Shown: positions 25,401 through 37,286, counted from the first letter of the stretch. The stretch: DNA of 64,000 nucleotides from Camellia lanceoleosa (GCA_025200525.1 CM045759.1:4278001-4342000); one strand, 5' to 3'. The notes: generated from the letters alone by a model not told the origin. Program-made: numbers and translations.

Positions 25401-28400
25401 TATTCAATGAGTATTTAAGTTTGTGCAAGCATCAGAAAGTGATTCTTTTTATAATTTTCAACTTGGAAGATAATTGTTTTATGTCAGTTTGAAAGGGAGA
25501 AAGGCCAATGTACTTTTATGTTGATTGTGTCTGAGTTTTTGCATCAATGCAGGCATAATTTTTTTTTACAAATGATTAATTGTGTCTTGAAGGGGTGACC
25601 ATTGGTTCAATGGTAAAACCTTGGCCTAATAACCTTGAGGTTATGGGTTCAAGTCTCGGGGAAACCACTTTGTGCACTATGCCAGAAGTTAGGTGTGTGC
25701 CCAATTTTTCCCCTCCCAAACACACATTAATGTGTACTAATTGAGCGTTTTTTTAATTAATTTATTTATTATTAATTGTGTCTTGAGTTTTTGCATCAAT
25801 GCAGGCATAAGTGTCCTTATGAATGATTCATTAGGGCAACCTGAAAATGTTTGTTGTCTTAGTCTATTATTGCAATCCACATGGCTTTTGATATTGAACT
25901 TTTGTGGAGTTTATTCAAGCAGTTCAATTAAAGGCTATGACAAGGATTTTGTGGTTCCTGTTTTTTTTGGTCTATGAAATCCTTACTATGTTATGAATGC
26001 AACACACCATTTGGTGTTTGAAGCTTTGTCATATTTTAATATTCCAACAATCACCTCCAAGGCTCCAATCACCAATTAATTCAAGAGTTGTGTTAAGAGT
26101 AAACATAGTGAGATAGGATTTAGGATAGATAGTGTCTGCGATTATTTGTATGACAAAACATGAATCTTAGTTGTTGATGTTCAAGCTGGAGATTCAAATC
26201 AGCAGTTGCAAACATCACTCAGTGATATATTTGCATTGCATGTTGAATATTTCGTAGGACACTTGTGTGTTTTCAAATTATACTGATTTTGATATTTTTT
26301 TTGTTTTTGTTTTTTCCATTAGATGAGTATTGCATTGACTATAGAACCCATTTTTAACAAAATTAGTGAGTTCACACATTTCTAGAGTTGAGGGTTAGAT
26401 AAGTCTGTGAGTCCTCATGCGCCTTACCAGTGCTCAATTGATAAGCACTCGATCCCCCATGCGCCTTACCAGTGCTCAATGCTCATGTGCGCTCTTTGAG
26501 AGTCACCTTAGTCTTGAGCCATGGCGTCCTTATTTTTGCTCATAAAAATTTCAGAGACTGCTTTCTATAAGGCCTTGATCACCCATGCGGGAAAATGACC
26601 AATTTGTTTGCTTTAGGTTTTTGATTGCTCTTTTGATATATATTAGACCCTAACCCATTTTTAGGGTTTAAGCCACTTATTTGAATAGTCTTGAGAGAGT
26701 TTTGAGTGTTTTTCAACCTTAGCATCTTAAGATTTTTTTTTTTTTTTCCTCGAGTTTCAAATAATTATCTTCACACTATGTATTGCACTTTAGTATCTTG
26801 ACATCCCATAGCCATTTAGGTAAATGGAATTGTCACAGGCAGAGATCAAGGTGAGGATCTTCATGGTGGTATGACAAATCAAAAGAGGTTGATTATTTCA
26901 GGCTGAGCTCATGGAGTGTAGAGAGATTTTGAAGTTAGGTTAACTAGGTAAAGTTATAGTTCTTTCATCTGACTCTTGTAAACCTGTCTTGTAAGCCTTT
27001 GATTTTTTGTGGATTGTTTGCAGTGTTGGGATTTTTTTTTTTATATCTCGTGGGAGAGTTTTCCCATAAGGTTTCCACATTAAATCACTATGTTCACTTT
27101 CTTGTTTTATTATTCTATGATGATTTGCCTTATCATACCTGATCTAAGATTGAATTGGTATTGTTAGTTGGCCGATATTTTTGAAAGTGGTAATTAGTCA
27201 GTGTTTGGCCCATTCACCCCCCTCTAGGCACAAACTTTTGTACATGGTAAGCTTCACATACAAATATCAAGTATGGGTGGTGATCACATGCATACATGTG
27301 TGCTTCCACATCTAGTAGTGAACAATGTTGATTCTATAAGATTCCTTTCATCATAAAAAGGGGATATGGTATGGGATTTGCTGAGAGATAGAGATATACG
27401 ACACATTGCATGTCGAGGTTATTAAGTGTAACCTTTTATTCCTTTTTTATGTGTAGCATCCCCTTTGGATGCTCTTCATTGATATTTGTTTTACTTGTCA
27501 AAAATAAAAGAAAGAAAGTTACGGTTGATAGTTGTGGTAGTAGCCCTATGATGCCATGTTTAATTTGTCATTTCGTTCAATGTCTGATGGATGGTAGCCA
27601 TGCTTGTTTATACGAAGTAATGAGGAAGTTCAGTTAATGAAGTAGAGACTGCCCACGAAGTATAGTCGGTAGTAACTCCAGAACTTGTAACCCGCCTAAT
27701 GAAAAAATCCTTCACTGCTCTCTTAATTGTCTTTTTTCCAGATCCATGATTGCATTTTTGATGGTGGAAATATGCCAGTAGAAAGAACATTTCAATACCT
27801 TGTACATCTTTTTTTTTGTAATTTGTTTTTTCTTTTTTTAATATATATATATATATATATTTGAGTTCAAGCATGTGTTGTTGATGAATTTCACTTATCT
27901 TTCTGTATTTTTAATCTAACACTGCGGTATGAATTATTTTTGTCAAATTTAGTCAAATCTGTTAAGTTGATCCCAGTCCTCCTGGATGAATCAGTACTGA
28001 AACTAAAGCTAGTTATCTATTCTGCCAGTTTCAAGTTCAGAACTGATCTTCCTTGTTACTTTTCAGAAGTATGTTTTGCTGACAATATGTTTGCTTACTT
28101 GCCAAATTCACAGGATCATTATGCTGATTGAAGTAGTATTTGCTGGGTTTTTCATGAGTGTATACGTTGGTGAGTTTACATGCATGCATACTTGGAGATA
28201 TTCAGGAGTTGAATCCATGCAACTCCTAAATATATCTTTGGTAATGGAGTGGTGTATATGTCTTGCAGTTTATTTTGATGCATGTAAAGTAGCTTATACT
28301 TCCCCTTGTTTACTTTAGGGACAGATTATGCTGCATCAAAAGTTCCTAGTACTGGCTTCTTTTTTGCCCCTAATTGAAGTTCCTACAGAGTTGCTGACAC

Positions 28401-28816
28401 ACATTTGAACCTTAGTTACAAAATATGGAATTTGTATCTCCTAGCCATGTGAGAAGCTAGATCTTATTTACTAGCAAATGTGAACGTCTTCTTTAAACAT
28501 CCTGTAAAATTAGAGGATCCAGGTTTCTAAATTGGGTACAGGTATTGGATGCATATCCCAACATTGGGGAAAATAGAAGAGTCTGTATAACATAGATCAA
28601 AATAAATCTCACAACTGCTCCAATGAGACAATTTTTACCAGCTATTTGAACCAAAAAAAGAGAGTACAAGAGCCAACCCACCTTTTGGGTGTTCATGGCT
28701 ACCAGCCTACTGCCAACTTAGGTTTACTTCTTGCAAAACTTAATTTGTGGATTTTTTTTTTCCTTTCTTCCAGTGAAAGTTTCTTTTCCAATGTGTTCAC
28801 ATTTTATAATTTGAAT

Positions 28817-28852
<36 letters not shown>

Positions 28853-31800
28853 AGAATTAAATGAAATTCTCATTTTTTTGCTTGCAGGTTACATACACCA
28901 GTATAATTCGTTGGATTCTCATCCTGATGTTTTGAAGTCATTATATTCTCCCCTTCAGCCATCAAGTTCTTTGGAAGGGTTGAGGTAGTGATATATTATT
29001 GAACCTATATTCTCAATTTTTGTGAAACAATTTTAGCTTTGTGAGTGTCTACTTCTAATTTCCTTGTTTTTCTGTAAAGATTGACGTCAATGTTATAAAC
29101 TTATATTTTAGTTGAACACGTCATGAATGTATTCTATTTTGTTCATTTCACAATGTTAGTCCCCTTTGGGAATTCCAACTTTTAAGGGGACTTGTAGTTC
29201 AAATTCAAATTAAGAAGGAATTGATTTCAATATCCAAATAAGTCCCCTTCATCTACACTTTTAAATATTTATTATTTGGAAAATTATAAAGTTTTTTGTT
29301 GACTTTCAAAGAGGACTAATATTTTGGACATCCTAAATTAGAAATAAGGAGTAACACTATAGGATGGAGGGAGTAATTATTCAATTATTTTTTTATTTTT
29401 TTATTTTTGGCTGATACTTTACATTAGTGCAATTAGCTACTCGGTTCCACCACACCTAAGAGGCACTACTTCTTACTCCTTGGTTGGATCATGGAAGTTT
29501 GCATGATGATATCGTTTTTGACATCCCCTTGTAAAGGTTTAGTAAGCTAAATTAAAGATCATTTTTATTATTTTTTGTTGTTGGGTTAGTAATCTGATTT
29601 TTTGAAAATCTAGTTACTATTCTGAATCATAGGAAATGGTTACAAAAGGCTTAAATCGTTTTTGACATCCCCTTGTACAGGTTCAGTAAGTTAAATTAAA
29701 GATCATTTTTATTATTTGTTGTTGTTGGGTTAGTAATCTGATTTTTTGAAAATTTAGTTAAATGGTTACAAAAGGCTTAATGTACTACTAGGTGCATGTG
29801 TTCCATGTGCCAACTTGAACTTCGAATATTCTTCAGAATATAATTCTTTTTTTGGTTTTCCTTTGGAATTTTTGTATGGTTACTTGGATTGGAGTTTCAA
29901 AGGCAGCACATACTTTTTCTGAAAATTGGAAGGGTTCACCCAACCAAATATATTTTAAGTATGCCAAAGGAATGATGTAACTCTCAGCGCAAACCACCAC
30001 CAACACCGCGCCCCGCCCCCCCCCTCTTCTTTGTGTAAGTTGAGGGGGTTGTAGCTGTAATACCTAAATTATTGCACCATTATATAAACCAAAACAAACC
30101 TCTAAATGGCAATATTCATGTAGTGATATTTGCTTAACATGGCAGGTACCATGATGGTGGTCGGCTTGCTGATCAGCAAATGGCTTTGTTGCAATATCAA
30201 CGGGAAAATCTTCACTTTCTAAGTGAGGAGGTATTGATTGATAGTTGCTTGATTGATAGTGGGCAATGAGATGCTCTGATATGCATAATTAGTTCATTAG
30301 TGGTAAAAAGTGGTAATGTGATTCTCATAAATTCCGTACCTTGTGTATCCTTTCAGATCCTTCGGTTGCAAGAATGCTTAAGCAAATATGAGCGATCCAA
30401 TGATGGGAGCACCCCACAGGTAATTAATTATCATTCTGGGTAAAAATAATATTTAAAAAAAAATATATGTTACCGTGTAAATTTTGTTCCTGAAATATTA
30501 TTCGAATATGTATATGGCCACATGCTCTTTTTCTTTTCTTTTTTTCTTTTGATCTAAAGGAGATTGAAGTAGTAGTTAAATTCCCTTCTGGTATTGAGAC
30601 TATAATGGAATCTGGAAGTGGGATGAGAAATTTATCCTTATAGTAGCCAGCCGATAATGGCTGGCTTCAGATTGAGAAATTGGGAAATTGTTGAGAAATG
30701 GAAGGATATCAACTACAAGCCATATGGACCCATAATCTCTTTTCACTCGACGGTTTGGTGGAAGGGTCCTCTTCTTTGGTACCAAACTTAAAAGAGTCTA
30801 AAATGTAGATTATAAATGTTTTGTTTCTTGTATGATTTCTTAAATAATGAACTTACATGGGTGTGTTTTTTCTTCATCTACTTTTTAATTCCTTCTCTTG
30901 AGGCAGAACTGGACTGATTGAACAGTTAATAGTAATATTTTTCCGGCTCCTATTGCAGGTTGATCTTGCTCATCTTTTGGCAGCTCGTGATCAGGAATTA
31001 CGAACACTTTCAGCTGAGGTAATACATTGTTTTCTCAACCCAAAGAAGGTTAAAATTTAATGCTGTTTCATCTGAGTAGAATATTTATAATGCTTCCCTA
31101 GTGGTTCTCTTTTGTGTTTCCTTTCCTCTTGCTTTTCCAGTTTTCATTATGCTCCCTACTTTTGGCTCTACACTTGAATGATGTAATTAACCTGCAATTC
31201 ACAATTAGAATTTACTCAATTGTCATGAGTCTGAACCTCTCACCTACTTCTTTTGCTCAACAGAAAGCTCTCTTATCTCTCTAAGTTACAAAACTCCCAA
31301 CCTAGAATCATGTGAACTATGAACCTCATCAAGCATTTCAATCTGAGTGATATTGTTTCTTTTTGGTGATGTTGAGAATGATTGTTATGTTCAGATGAAT
31401 CAATTGCAATCTGAGTTGAGCCTTGCTCGATCTTTGATTGCTGAGAGAGACTCTGAGATCCAGCGTTTTCGCACTACCAATAATCAGGTATTTTACTAGC
31501 ATTATGTAGTGTCTTTAATCTCTCTGTCCCATCTTATATGCTTATATAGATACCTAGTTTGTTATTGTTCTTGTTGTGAGGCACAAATAAAAGATATGGA
31601 AAACAAAACAAAACAAAACAAAAACTCAGACAATGGGATTTGATAAAATAAGAACAAAAGAATTGAAAATCCTTATCTTTGGAAAAAAGAACCAGAAACA
31701 CTACCAAATCCTCGGAAGGAAAACAGTGTCTGTCAGTCTGTATCATCTTCTTCTTCTTCTTCTTCTTTTTCCTCTCTATTCTTTTGGACAGAGTTCTGCA

Positions 31801-32892
31801 TTTATAGAGAATTTTGATTTTCTCATTGCTAAGGATACCTATTGGGGGCATCAAGCCTTATTAATTGAATGCAGTTTGGTTAAGTTTTTAGAATTTGTTT
31901 TCTAAGAAAATTTCAAAAACTAGTTTGGTGAAAAAAGTGAAAAAAAAATTTAGAACACATTTTTATATGGTTTTTCTCCTTTTTGAAGCGAAAACCTTTG
32001 CAAATAAAAAAAAATATCTTTTTTAGTATTTATTTTGTCAAATTAGTTACTAATTTTTTCAAATAAATAAATAAAATTAGAAAACAAGTTTTTAAAAATC
32101 CAAACAGATATGTTTTCCATAATTCTTGTTTTTGGTGAGAACTGGAGTGAACTGAAAAACTGTGGAATGAATTTATCCTTTATCATGTATATTCTTATTT
32201 GCACAATGATTTCCAAACCTTAAAATTTGCTTCAGCTAAGCGTTCTGTTTTCCTCAAGATGGCATTTGGAGATAGACTCGCAACTTTGTTGGCCTTTGGC
32301 TTCCCAGTGGGGAGGATAATCAGTTTGTTAACTGTCAGGACTGATAGGACCCTTAAAATTTCCCCTAAAAACATTTTCAGCATCAAAATATCATTTGTGA
32401 AGTCAATATATTATTGCAAATGGTATCTTTGCATCAGTTAGATCGTCTTTCTTTTTCTCTCTTTCTTATCCTTTTTTTTAAATTTTTTTTTTTTTTAAAA
32501 TCATATTGTTAAATTTCACATGTCATTGCTGGAACAGTATGTTGAGGAGAATGAAAGGCTGAGAGCTATACTAGGGGAATGGAGTACTAGAGCAGCAAAG
32601 GTAATACCGGTTTTTTGTTTTGTTTTGTTTTTGGGTACTATATGTTTTTCACTCTTCATTTGTATGTTAGTATTAGCAATTTTGTCAATGATATATAGAT
32701 TTATTACTAACACTTCTAATTTTGGTCATCTATCTTTGAATAACACTACGCTAATACCTTTGGTCGGTTGGTTAAAAGCTTGAGCGAGCATTGGAGGATG
32801 AGCGGATGTCAAACTTGGAATTACAAAAGAAGGTATTGATAGTGAGAAATCAACCGACACAGGAATCATCAGAATCAGCTGAACCAACTTAG
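13480..32892 (+). CDS. FIP1: Four-pass membrane protein with C-terminal coiled coil (TMEM192 family, FIP1-like), 14 exons
   Basis: I assembled 14 exons that join in frame into 358 residues: 13480-13538, 14556-14643, 14773-14881, 16464-16513, 23547-23613, 25057-25129, 28114-28169, 28888-28984, 30146-30230, 30357-30419, 30959-31018, 31395-31487, 32538-32600, 32779-32892 (TAG). All introns are GT-AG except possibly intron 2. The start MSTDRHASSN is the first ATG after a GAA-rich 5' leader. Hydrophobic segments fall at about residues 38-63, 69-90, 119-135 and 139-168; residues 205-345 are charged, heptad-like and probably coiled coil. The block FLDILHEAPLFGHRK precedes the first membrane segment. 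The layout fits plant TMEM192-family proteins, including the Arabidopsis FRIGIDA-interacting protein FIP1; human TMEM192 is lysosomal. That identity is from memory and tentative; the gene structure is solid. Intron 4 is about 7 kb because of transposons. Confidence 0.9.
14644..14772 (+). other. Intron 2 with two competing splice-site pairs
   Basis: The boundaries allow two in-frame solutions. A GC-AG intron with donor TTG^GCAAGT and acceptor ctag^GCAGG gives ...LLAGYAIL. A GT-AG intron shifted four bases at both ends (donor GCAA^GTGTAT, acceptor gcag^GTTAT) gives ...LLASYAIL. The GC donor matches the U1 consensus much better. A single aligned cDNA would settle it. Confidence 0.7.
15905..16030 (+). 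repeat. Dispersed plant repeat fragment in intron 3
   Basis: The phrase ccttgtgtcccaatcaagtg, followed by gggtcgactacatgagtc and ctattctactctatcaaggg-like sequence, resembles a repeat I recall from many eudicot genomes. I cannot assign its class. Confidence 0.35.
17879..19501 (-). pseudogene. hAT transposase pseudogene (BED finger, RNase H-like core, DUF4413)
   Basis: From the N-terminus there is a BED zinc finger (19,313-19,501: AWDHFDKI, VCKYCQKEY, LLSHL), then a middle segment (18,862-19,050), then the core (18,093-18,851) with NIDTWTS and LTVDNAS carrying the first two catalytic Asp residues, HMRCCAHILNLIV with the CxxH motif, and MPTRWNSTYL. Last is a DUF4413-like block (17,879-18,139: FYNATKRFSGYLFVTSNYFF, MKENFEKYWGN). 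The pieces lie in different frames. A GDGDGDG low-complexity insertion derived from ccatcc repeats separates the core from DUF4413. I see no C-terminal hAT dimerisation domain; only about 200 bp remain before the terminal repeat. Confidence 0.82.
19092..19500. repeat. Tandem duplication of about 205 bp over the BED finger
   Basis: Two adjacent blocks, about 19,092-19,296 and 19,297-19,500, both start caaagtttgttttccatt and share nearly all their sequence. Each contains the BED finger coding region. The few differences are mostly C/T or A/G. One copy keeps an open frame, the other does not. Confidence 0.9.
21800..22276. other. Intron 4 sequence, nothing recognised
   Basis: AT-rich intron sequence with T tracts. 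I see no coding region or sharp repeat. Confidence 0.4.
22285..22533. mobile_element. MITE with long inverted repeats, 249 bp
   Basis: The left half reads GGGTTATTTACACCAAGACC and continues to CACTTTACCCCC. The right half is its imperfect reverse complement, ending GTGTAATTGACCCC. Inverted similarity covers at least 55 bp per side. The flanks are aatagtaa (22,277-22,284) and aatagtag (22,534-22,541), seven of eight identical. The ends and target size suggest a MULE- or hAT-type MITE. It sits in intron 4. Confidence 0.8.
24195..24535. mobile_element. Candidate MITE in intron 5
   Basis: The left end GGTGTATGGGAATG then TAGGCTATTTTAGCC resembles the reverse complement of the right end, GGTGTTTGGAAAGTGGC then TATTTTTTAGGC. 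Several aaaatagcc copies lie near the right end. I could not find a clean target duplication. Confidence 0.4.
25591..25770 (+). mobile_element. tRNA-derived SINE in intron 6, about 180 bp
   Basis: The head begins aggggtgaccattggttcaa and contains a pol III A-box-like tggttcaatggt and a B box gggttcaagtctc with normal spacing. It is flanked by a perfect 16-bp direct repeat, attaattgtgtcttga, at 25,575-25,590 and 25,771-25,786, which fits LINE-type target-primed insertion. The 3' part has T-rich sequence. It is not a tRNA gene because the cloverleaf does not close. Confidence 0.82.
26340..27240 (+). mobile_element. Probable Ty1/copia LTR remnant in intron 6
   Basis: Near 27,050 is gtgggagagttttcccataa followed by ggtttccacatt. 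Near 27,212 is cattcacccccctctaggca. Both phrases are typical of the downstream end of many plant copia LTRs. A TATA-like tgatatatattag lies near 26,635. I found no coding region and could not fix the termini, so a solo or truncated LTR is likely. Confidence 0.5.
29511..29780. repeat. Tandem duplication of about 144 bp in intron 8
   Basis: Copies at 29,511-29,654 and 29,655-29,780 both start atcgtttttgacatcccctt and end aatggttacaaaaggcttaa. The second copy lacks about 18 bp near its end and differs at a few bases. Confidence 0.9.
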
Positions 32893-34042
32893 TGAGCAGA
32901 GTCGATCACTTCTGTAAACAAATGTCTCCAGCCATCCAATGTATCATTGTCTTTTTATTTTTTTGTTCTTTTTAATTTTTTTTTTTTTTTTCACTTATGG
33001 TTGAAAGATCCTAAAGATGTCATGGTAACACTATGACATGAGCATATGGTCCAGTGTACAAATCAAATCAGACCATTTACTTCTCTGTTCATATGTTGGA
33101 GTTAAATAACAACTGTGATTCCTTTTGTGTTGCTAGTTTTCTTGTTTGCGTGATCATTCAATGTTAAGCTATAGTAATCAAAATGTTATTTACATTTATT
33201 TGAGTAATGAGAGGATTTTAGTTATGAAAAAGCTTGTTTATTTCAACACAATTGGTTATTTTATTACTCTTTTTGGGGTCTAGGTTTGAGCTTTGTTTCG
33301 TCAATCAAGCCCAAACATAATTGATATGTCAGGCAAATGAGACAGGACAAATGTTTGACCTTAGTTGGTCAAGGAAATTAGTTGTATTCGGCCTTAGCTG
33401 AATGACATTAGGATGTTGGTCAAACTGAAGACTTTGGTATAGGTTTTTTTTTTGGCTATTTTAGTTATAAAAAGATAAAATAAGTTAAAAAAATTAATAA
33501 GACAATCTAGTTCGAAACGAAGGCTAAGGCAGAGTAGCCATAGTTTGTTTGGCTAACCATGGTTTTGACATGATTCTATGAATCTCAATGTTACAAGATT
33601 TACAAATCCTCATTGCAAGTGTATAGCTTCTTACTGCAAAAATGCGAGAGAAGTTCCTGTCATTACTAAACATTGTTTATTCTCTACACGAAAAATGGTT
33701 TGACGCTCTTACTTCACCCTCTTCTTGAAAAGGCGAATTTAGCAAATATTATTCTGTATATATGAATGTTGACATATAATCAGAGGTGCACACATATAAA
33801 TAATAGTGTAAATTTGATGTGTTTATAATTTATATTAAAATTTTTGATGGTTTAACAATTTATATTAAAATTTTAAAGGGTTTAATGAGTGAGAAATAGA
33901 GTTGAATTTTAAATTTATTATTGAGTTGTATTGTATCCAAGACAATTATGGATATGGCCATTAAATAAGTTGAAATATGCTTTTGAGTAAGCTCAAGCTT
34001 AAATGAAAATTGCAAATGGCCAACTTGCGCTAAACCTTATCC
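32893..34042 (+). other. 3' UTR and downstream intergenic sequence
   Basis: A T-rich 3' UTR probably follows the stop codon for some hundred bases; I could not fix the poly(A) site. The rest is AT-rich with no coding region I can support. Confidence 0.4.
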
Positions 34043-34050
34043 TCCCTAAC

Positions 34051-34547
34051 TAGGGGTGTATTTTAACCCGGCCCAGTCCGTCCCGAGCCGGGCGCATGTC
34101 GAGCCTTGCAGATTCTCGCTAAAAATAGGGCTGGGCCGGGCCGGTCCACGGGCCAGAAAACTAAGCCTATGCCCAAGCCCAAGCCCAAGCCCAGGAATAG
34201 GAGTATTTGGCATTTGGGTGGGCCAGTGGGCCGGGCCCCTAGGCTTGGGCTCGAGCTTTGAGTGGGCTTAAACAAATTTTCAATTTTTTCTATCAAAAGT
34301 TTATTATTTTCCATTAAAAATAACACTAGGCCTCACGGTGGGCGGGCTTGGTGAGCTTTTGACGAGCCGATGGATTGGGCCAAAAGGGCCGAGCCCATGA
34401 GCCGGGCCGAACTTCAGAACGATGGCTCAGGCCCTGGCCCAAGGCCTCGAGCTAGGCTTGGGCCCGGACCTAAACGAGCAGGGCCCACCTCAGGCTACGG
34501 GCGAGTTTCTGGCCGCCTACAGGCCATAGGCCAAAATTACAACCCTA
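34051..34547. mobile_element. Non-autonomous hAT element, 497 bp, GGCCC-rich
   Basis: The left end is TAGGGGTGTATTTTAAC. The right end is CAAAATTACAACCCTA, reverse complement TAGGGTTGTAATTTTG. A perfect 8-bp duplication, tccctaac, flanks it (34,043-34,050 and 34,548-34,555). Subterminal regions are packed with GGCCC, GGGCC and AAGCCC repeats, typical of transposase-binding ends in hAT elements. Its terminal TAGGGGTGTA is identical to that of the hAT element in intron 4. Confidence 0.9.
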
Positions 34548-34672
34548 TCCCTAACCTACCTTGGAAACTGCAAGGGGAAATTACCAATTAGTGAGACATG
34601 GAGCAAATATTTATTAAAGAGGGAATTTTTATTTTTATTTTTTTTGAGCAATGTTAAATGATATAAATTTTT

Positions 34673-35016
34673 GGGTAAATTACAAATACACCTCCTGAGA
34701 TTTGCTAAAAATACGAATTACTCCATGTGGTTTGAAAAATTAAAAATACCTCATTATCAGAATTTTTTATTTAACAGAATTAATTAAAAAAGTGTAATTT
34801 CTAACTGTTCACCTATACAAAATAAAATTATCTGAATTATTAATTGAAATAAAATTTTAACATTATTAAAAATTATTAATTAACTTGATAATTTATTAAT
34901 AAAATGACCTATTTGTTATGAAATTAGAAAACTTAGGGGCATAATGTAATTTCTAAAACTACAGGGGGTAATTTGTAATTTAAGTAAATCTCAGGAGTTG
35001 TGTTAGTAATTTATCC
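34673..35016. mobile_element. MULE-type MITE, 344 bp, copy 1
   Basis: The element starts GGGTAAATTACAAATACACC and ends with the imperfect inverted repeat GTTAGTAATTTATCC. It is flanked by a perfect 9-bp duplication, taaattttt (34,664-34,672 and 35,017-35,025). A 9-bp target fits Mutator-like elements. It is a sister of the copy at 37,599-37,943. Confidence 0.85.
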
Positions 35017-35387
35017 TAAATTTTTTTTTATCAAATACTCACAAATGTAAGACACACACATGTGGGATTCACACATGTGGCTGTTTAGTAGAAATTGTGG
35101 TAAAAAATTTGAAGTCTATCATTTTTGAATTTTTTTGAACTGCATTTTTTGTTTTTTGTTTTTTTTAATTAACAAAAAAAATTACCCCCCTATGTGTCGG
35201 TAATTATTTTTGGTTCAAATAAGTTGATATATAGTTTCCTAGTCTTAAACTTAGCAATTGTAGGTTGAAGGGTAGAAAACATAACCAACTCTGGTGGACT
35301 TGCAAAAAAATTGTAGAAAATCTCATAATCTTCTATAATTACATTGATTTTCTTTTTAATAAGCTTAAAGAGATTAACAGTAATACA

Positions 35388-35655
35388 TATAGGGCATGTT
35401 TGATTGGATGGATTATAGTATGGGATTAAGATTATTAATCCGTGGGTCCAATTATCCTATGTTTGTTTTAATATTTTGGTTTAGAATTATTAATCTAATG
35501 GATAATTAATCCAACAAATTTGTAGGATTATTAGTAATGGGGTAGGGGTGAGATTATTAATTCAATGGATAATTTATCTTATTAATCCAATTGGATAGTG
35601 AATAATACGCTAATTTTATATGATTATTAATATCTCACTATTAGTCTTGTGAATC
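35388..35655. mobile_element. Candidate inverted-repeat element
   Basis: The left end gggcatgtttgattggatgg resembles the reverse complement of the right end (catatttgattcacaagac). The interior repeats ggattaataatc motifs in both orientations. No clear target duplication was found. Confidence 0.4.
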
Positions 35656-36189
35656 AAATATGAAGATAGTGTAATAAGACTGACAATTACTAACGCAAAA
35701 TGAATTAAGCATAGTGTGAATTAAAATTTTAAATAAAACTAATACAATTATGTTAAAATTGTTATACTATTTTTAAGAGAAAAATTATGGTGTACATCTC
35801 TCAAAGAGTGTGATATATGTACCTTATAACTAAAAAAAAAGTCATAATTTTATACTTTCAAAGTCATAACTAAAAATAAAAAAGTTATAATTAAACAACA
35901 TATGAGGTATAACCAAAGATCTCACAAGTCATAATTAAAATAAGGTCATAATTAAATAAAAAAATTAGTCATTAGTAGAGAAAAAAATAATATAACTTAG
36001 GAATACACATGATAAAAGTGTGTATAGTAGAATTTTCCACTTTCTTAAAATTTTATAGGAGGTGAATGTAGTTTGTATTGGCCAACTTGCTTTAATCCAA
36101 TGAGAAAGCGCTTAAACTTTAGTAAGCATTGGTTAGTTGTGCAATTTGTTAGGGTCTAGTAACTTTTTTTTAATTATAAAATGGGGTTG

Positions 36190-36490
36190 GGCTCCCAATA
36201 TGAGAGAATTTGAGGGGTTTACAGGGCTTATTATGAGTTCCGTTTTGATAATACAAATCTTTCATTTTATAGCATTTGTTTCTAAAAAAATGAATGATCT
36301 ATTTAAAAAATATATTTCTTGTCCATTTTTTCATAGATAAATGCAATAAAAGTTATGGTTATTAGATTGAACTAATTTTTTATTATAGATATTACACATT
36401 TTGAGGGCCTACAAAATGAAAGATTCGGATCATCAAAACAGGACTTGTGGTGAACCTTAAGTCTCTCAAGTTCTCTCATATTGAGATCTT
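36190..36490. mobile_element. Inverted-repeat element (MITE-like), about 300 bp
   Basis: The left arm runs from ctcccaatatgagagaattt through ccgttttgataatacaaatc to tttcattttatag. The right arm is its reverse complement with some changes, ending ttctctcatattgagatc. The arms are about 90 bp each, separated by roughly 110 bp. The ends are approximate and I found no target duplication. Confidence 0.65.
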
Positions 36491-36721
36491 AACATAAGAA
36501 AAGCTCAACTTATAAAATTTTGTATTAGTGTGTTTAGTACAATTTCTGTTTATAATTTATGAAATAAAAGTAATTTAAATATGCTAAGAAATTGATAATT
36601 GAAAAATTAAAAAAATGATACTTTTAACATTGACTTTGTATTTATTAATTTTTTACTTATAAAAAAAATTATACCAAACAACTCTTTCAAAAGTAGAAAA
36701 TATAATGTAATCTATTGACAG

Positions 36722-37286
36722 TAGGGGTGGATAATCATCGAGCCGGACTAGGTTTGGGCCGGATTAAAACTACATAATAAAGAATTTTGTATCTGTCCAA
36801 ACCCGGTTCTGCCCTAACATCAGGCCTCTATGTTTGCCCAAGTCCCGTCTAAAAAATAATTATAAATTACAAACTCACCTAACGGCTATATGTTAAAAGA
36901 AAATTAAATTATTCCATAATTAAATTCAATCATACATTATATTTCTTAAATAAATATATTGACATTATTATAAATTGAAATTTTTTTTAAATAAATTCAA
37001 TCACATATCACCATAAATGTGAATTTCAATAAAATCAACAAAAATAAAGTCTAGATCCAAAAAAAAAAATATTTTAATATATTAGAAATAAAATAAATAA
37101 TTAATTAATTTAATAATAGGCCGGATTGAGTAGGCTAAGTTGACAATATAAACCTCAAGTCTAACCTATTAATATTTTGAGTTAAAAATATTAGTCCATC
37201 TTGACCCTAAAATAATCTGTCCAAGCTCTAAAAAAATAGGATTGGATCGGGTGGGCTGGGCGAGCCAACAGCCAATATCTACCCTT
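36722..37286. mobile_element. Non-autonomous hAT element, 565 bp
   Basis: The left end TAGGGGTGGATAATC and right end GCCAATATCTACCCTT (reverse complement AAGGGTAGATATTGG) form imperfect inverted repeats. The flanks attgacag (36,714-36,721) and gttgacag (37,287-37,294) agree at seven of eight positions. The uninterrupted copy of the surrounding sequence near 38,115 confirms the boundaries. Confidence 0.87.

Noticed and set aside
25591..25770. A tRNA gene
   Set aside because: A and B boxes are present but the acceptor stem does not pair, and 16-bp flanking repeats mark it as a SINE.
29155..29375. A Stowaway-type MITE in intron 8 (ggatggagggagta at the right end)
   Set aside because: Only one end resembles Stowaway; the left end has no matching inverted repeat.
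34056..34591. Gly/Pro/Arg-rich frames within the hAT element at 34,051
   Set aside because: They come from the GGCCC-type subterminal repeats of the transposon.
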